From JBAZKK01 sp964456925 (GTDB taxonomy: Bacteria > Omnitrophota > Gorgyraeia > Gygaellales > Profunditerraquicolaceae): a DNA stretch of 7,496 nt. Positions 4,793 to 7,496 of this stretch are shown in pieces. The stretch is from the NCBI GenBank assembly GCA_964456925.1, contig CAYWCX010000034.1, positions 1 to 7,496 of the forward strand, written 5' to 3'. The translations under genes were made by a program, and so were the position numbers. Positions within the stretch are counted from its first letter, which is position 1. Every line of letters begins with the position of its first letter. The notes below the pieces were generated by a model, which saw only the letters and a program-made list of their open reading frames with translations, ran no database searches and was not told the DNA's origin.

Positions 4793-6760
4793 ATGAAAAA
4801 CAAAAGTCTGGTCATCGTCGAGTCTCCCACCAAAGCCAAAACCATCGGCAAGATCTTAGGCCGCGATTTCAGCGTGGTGCCGTCAATGGGCCACCTCATT
4901 GACCTGCCGCAGAAAAAATTAGGGGTAGTGGTTGAGAATAATTTCGACCCTTCCTACGAAGTCATACCCGGCAGAAAGAAGACCATCGCTACCTTAAAGA
5001 AAGAGGCAAAGAATAAAAAGCACGTCTATGTAGCCACTGACCCTGACCGCGAAGGCGAGGCAATCGGCTGGCACATCAAAGAGCGTATTTTCAAAGACAA
5101 GGATATCAAGCGCGTGGTCTTCCACGAGATTACTTCCCAGGCGGTTAACGAGGCCTTTAAGCACCCCCGCGACTTTGACCTGAATATGGTGGAGGCGCAG
5201 ATCAGCCGCCGCGTGCTTGACCGCATGGTGGGATATTTTTTAAGCCCGCTGCTCTGGAAAAAAATCGCCCGGGGTTTAAGCGCCGGCAGGGTGCAGTCCG
5301 TGGCGTTGAAGTTAATCGTGGAGCGGGAGAAGGAGATTCAGAAATTCATCCCCCAGGAATACTGGGAGATAGAGGCCGAACTGAAGAAGAAAGACGGCGC
5401 GGCATTCCTGGCAAAACTGGAAAAAATCAATAATGAGAAACCCCGGATAGACAATAAGGAAGAAGCGGATAAGATTACCGCTGATATAAAGCATAAGGTT
5501 TTTACGGTATCCGCCATTGAGCAGAAAGAAAAGAAGCGTTATCCCTACGCGCCTTTCATTACCAGCACCATGCAGCAGGAGGCCTTTAATAAGTTAAGAT
5601 TCAACGCCTCCAGGACGATGATGCTGGCGCAGCAGCTCTACGAAGGCGTTGATATCGGGGAATCCGGCCCGGTAGGCCTTATCACCTATATGCGCAGCGA
5701 TTCCACCCACGTCGCGCCGGAGGCAATCAGAGAGGTCAGGAATTTAATCTCAAGACAATACGGCAAGGATTACCTGCCGCCGGAACCTAATGTTTATAAG
5801 GTGAAAAAGTTCGCCCAGGAAGCGCACGAGGCAGTGCGGCCGACCTTAATCGAGCGTTCGCCGGAATCATTGAAGTTATACCTTACCCCCGACCAGCTTA
5901 AATTGTACGAATTGATTTATCGCCGTTTCGTGGCCAGCCAGATGGTGCCGGCGCGCTACCTCGTTACTACCGTGGATGTCGAGGCCGGGCAATATTTATT
6001 CACCGCGTCTTCGACTAATACGGTGTTTGACGGGTTTACCGCGGTCTATAACAGCAATAACGAAGAAGAGAAAAAAGAAAATAAAATCCCGCCGCTGGAA
6101 AAAGGCGAAACCCTGGATTTGTTAAAACTCATTCCTTCCCAGCATTTCACCAAGCCGCCGCCAAGGTTTTCCGACAGTTCCCTCGTAAAGGCGCTGGAAG
6201 AAGACGGGATCGGCCGGCCTTCTACTTACGCGCCGATTATTTACACCCTTATCCAGCGCGATTACGTGCGCCGCCTGAAGGGCTATTTCAATCCTACGGA
6301 GCTGGGGATTAAGGTTTGCGAGTTGTTGATGGAATATTTCCCCAAGATTATGGACGAGGGTTTTACCGCGGCGATGGAAGAGGAGCTCGACGAGATTGAA
6401 GAAGGCAAGCTCGGGCGCCTGAAGGTATTGGAGGATTTTTACCAGCCCTTCAAGGAAAGTCTGGACTTTGCCCAGAACAACATCAAAAAAGAGGTGGTCC
6501 AGACCGATGAGGTTTGCGCCAAATGCGGCAAGCCGATGATTATCAAGTGGGGCAGGAAGGGGAAATTCCTGAGTTGTTCGGCTTTCCCGGAGTGCAAGTA
6601 TTCCAAGTCCATCACCAGCGGAGTGAAGTGCCCTGAACCTAACTGCGGCGGCGAACTTATCGAGCGGCGTTCCAGGAGGGGGTTTTTCTACGGCTGCTCA
6701 AATTACCCTAAATGCACTTTCATTTCCAAAGCCCTGCCCCAGCCTCAAGAAAATAGCTGA
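4793..6760 (+). CDS. topA: DNA topoisomerase I (type IA, omega protein)
   Basis: A 655-residue type IA topoisomerase that relaxes negative supercoils through a 5'-phosphotyrosyl intermediate. The Toprim domain (about 4-115) carries catalytic E10 in VESPTKAKTI and the acidic DPDREGE motif (83-89). The core includes SAGRVQSVAL (163-172), the active-site segment GLITYMRSDST with Y299 and R301, EAHEAVRPT (343-351) and GIGRPSTYA (472-480). The C-terminus has two four-cysteine zinc ribbons: C575/C578/C595/C601 and C613/C618/C635/C641. E. coli TopA is longer (865 residues) and carries more C-terminal repeats, so this is a compact form. The ATG lies 1 nt after the dprA stop, with a modest AGGG (4783-4786) 6 nt upstream. 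The stop codon shares its last base with the xer start codon. Confidence 0.98.
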   Translation: MKNKSLVIVESPTKAKTIGKILGRDFSVVPSMGHLIDLPQKKLGVVVENNFDPSYEVIPGRKKTIATLKKEAKNKKHVYVATDPDREGEAIGWHIKERIFKDKDIKRVVFHEITSQAVNEAFKHPRDFDLNMVEAQISRRVLDRMVGYFLSPLLWKKIARGLSAGRVQSVALKLIVEREKEIQKFIPQEYWEIEAELKKKDGAAFLAKLEKINNEKPRIDNKEEADKITADIKHKVFTVSAIEQKEKKRYPYAPFITSTMQQEAFNKLRFNASRTMMLAQQLYEGVDIGESGPVGLITYMRSDSTHVAPEAIREVRNLISRQYGKDYLPPEPNVYKVKKFAQEAHEAVRPTLIERSPESLKLYLTPDQLKLYELIYRRFVASQMVPARYLVTTVDVEAGQYLFTASSTNTVFDGFTAVYNSNNEEEKKENKIPPLEKGETLDLLKLIPSQHFTKPPPRFSDSSLVKALEEDGIGRPSTYAPIIYTLIQRDYVRRLKGYFNPTELGIKVCELLMEYFPKIMDEGFTAAMEEELDEIEEGKLGRLKVLEDFYQPFKESLDFAQNNIKKEVVQTDEVCAKCGKPMIIKWGRKGKFLSCSAFPECKYSKSITSGVKCPEPNCGGELIERRSRRGFFYGCSNYPKCTFISKALPQPQENS

Positions 6761-7496
6761 TGGAAAGGTATATTGAGAAATTCATCCGTTATTTAGGGAT
6801 TGAAAAGAATTACTCCGGCCATACCATTCTGAATTACCGCCTCGACCTGGAGGATTTTAAGAATTTTTTAGGCGAAACGCCTTTAGAAAAAATAGATTAC
6901 CTGCTCTTACGTAAATACCTCGCCACGCTCAAAGATAAAAACCTCCAGTCGCGCAGCATCGCGCGTCGGCTTTCCACCCTGCGTTCCTTCTTTAAGTTTC
7001 TCACCCGCGAAGGGCTCCTGAAAGATAATCCGATTTTAAGCCTCGCCAGCCCAAAACTCGACAAGCACCTGCCGCAGTTTTTAACCGAAGATGAAGTAAG
7101 CAAATTAATCGGCGCGGTGACGCTCAAAGACGAACGCGACGAGCGGGGTTTGCGCGACCGCGCGGTTCTGGAAACTTTTTACAGCACCGGGATGCGTATT
7201 TCGGAACTGGTGGGCCTGAATATCGATGATATTGATTTCATCGGCGGCGTCGTCAAGGTAAGAGGCAAAGGCAAGAAGGAACGCCTGGTGCCGATAGGGG
7301 ATTGCGCAATTTCGGCAATCCGGCAATATCTGGATAAGAGGAAGAAGCAATCCGAGGCGCTCATGCTTAACAGGAGCGGCAAGCGCATTACTGACCGCGG
7401 GGTAAGGAATATCGTCGGCAAGTATTTGCGTTGCGCAAGCATAAGGCAGGGGGTTTCGGCGCATACCCTGCGGCATTCCTTTGCCACGCATCTTTT
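6760..7496 (+). CDS. XerC/XerD-family tyrosine recombinase, N-terminal 245 codons (cut by window edge)
   Basis: Open from ATG 6760 to the window edge, giving 245 codons of an expected roughly 300. The N-terminal SAM-like core-binding domain (1-100) includes KNYSGHTILNYRLDL (16-30) and SIARRLSTLRSFFKFL (66-81). The catalytic domain shows STGMRISELVGL with R146, the beta-hairpin lysine K170 in GKGKKERLVP, and HTLRHSFATHL (235-245) with H235 and R238. The remaining His/Trp and the nucleophilic Tyr should lie just past the edge. In model bacteria XerC/XerD resolve chromosome dimers at dif beside FtsK. Its place behind topA suggests the housekeeping enzyme rather than a phage integrase, but XerC and XerD cannot be told apart here. 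ATG overlaps the topA TGA by one base (TGATG) with no clear Shine-Dalgarno, so translation is probably coupled. No attachment site or integrative element is visible nearby. Confidence 0.95.
   Translation, partial: MERYIEKFIRYLGIEKNYSGHTILNYRLDLEDFKNFLGETPLEKIDYLLLRKYLATLKDKNLQSRSIARRLSTLRSFFKFLTREGLLKDNPILSLASPKLDKHLPQFLTEDEVSKLIGAVTLKDERDERGLRDRAVLETFYSTGMRISELVGLNIDDIDFIGGVVKVRGKGKKERLVPIGDCAISAIRQYLDKRKKQSEALMLNRSGKRITDRGVRNIVGKYLRCASIRQGVSAHTLRHSFATHL

Noticed and set aside
7105..7491. Two overlapping minus-strand frames near the right edge
   Set aside because: They are antisense to the Xer recombinase catalytic domain, whose R, K and HxxR motifs are intact on the + strand.
6760..7496. 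Phage or integrative-element integrase
   Set aside because: The gene is coupled to topA in a typical dprA-topA-xer order, and no att repeat, tRNA or phage gene is visible; a housekeeping Xer role is more likely.

Overview
The window is a compact bacterial chromosome segment of moderate GC with almost no non-coding DNA: nine genes, eight of them on the + strand. I see no insertion sequence, CRISPR array, tRNA, rRNA or phage gene. The gene set, short intergenic gaps and protein character suggest an uncultivated, probably anaerobic bacterium. Candidatus Omnitrophota (former OP3) is my best guess, but I hold it loosely because no taxonomic marker is present. The dprA-topA-xer order is also common in Firmicutes and other phyla.

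Layout. Positions 1-545 (- strand) hold the N-terminal part of a Ski2/Mtr4-type superfamily 2 helicase that runs off the left edge. A 59-bp AT-rich divergent region (546-604) separates it from a + strand cluster. That cluster is: a DUF3786-like protein (605-1156), a secreted staphylococcal-nuclease-type thermonuclease (1168-1728), aroC chorismate synthase (1742-2782), a SpoVG-family regulator (2829-3083), aroK shikimate kinase (3128-3694), dprA (3691-4791), topA (4793-6760) and the first 245 codons of a XerC/XerD tyrosine recombinase (6760 to the right edge). Both edge genes are incomplete only because the window ends.

How the genes work together. aroK and aroC are the fifth and seventh steps of the shikimate pathway. 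dprA, topA and xer form a DNA-maintenance block: ssDNA/RecA loading, relaxation of negative supercoils, and chromosome dimer resolution. aroK/dprA overlap by 4 nt, dprA/topA are 1 nt apart and topA/xer overlap by 1 nt, so aroK to xer is probably one translationally coupled transcript. The spoVG-like cistron lies between the two aro genes and has a stem-loop on each side.

Most notable signals. (1) A hairpin whose 5' arm copies the anti-Shine-Dalgarno sequence and pairs with the whole perfect Shine-Dalgarno of the spoVG-like gene. (2) Two back-to-back promoters in the divergent region, each placing its start codon at the expected transcription start, which suggests leaderless mRNAs in both directions. 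(3) A strong hairpin without a U-tract just before aroK, which has no Shine-Dalgarno. (4) A Lys/Arg-rich C-terminal tail on AroK. I found no convincing new multi-gene defence or mobile system; the interest here is regulatory.
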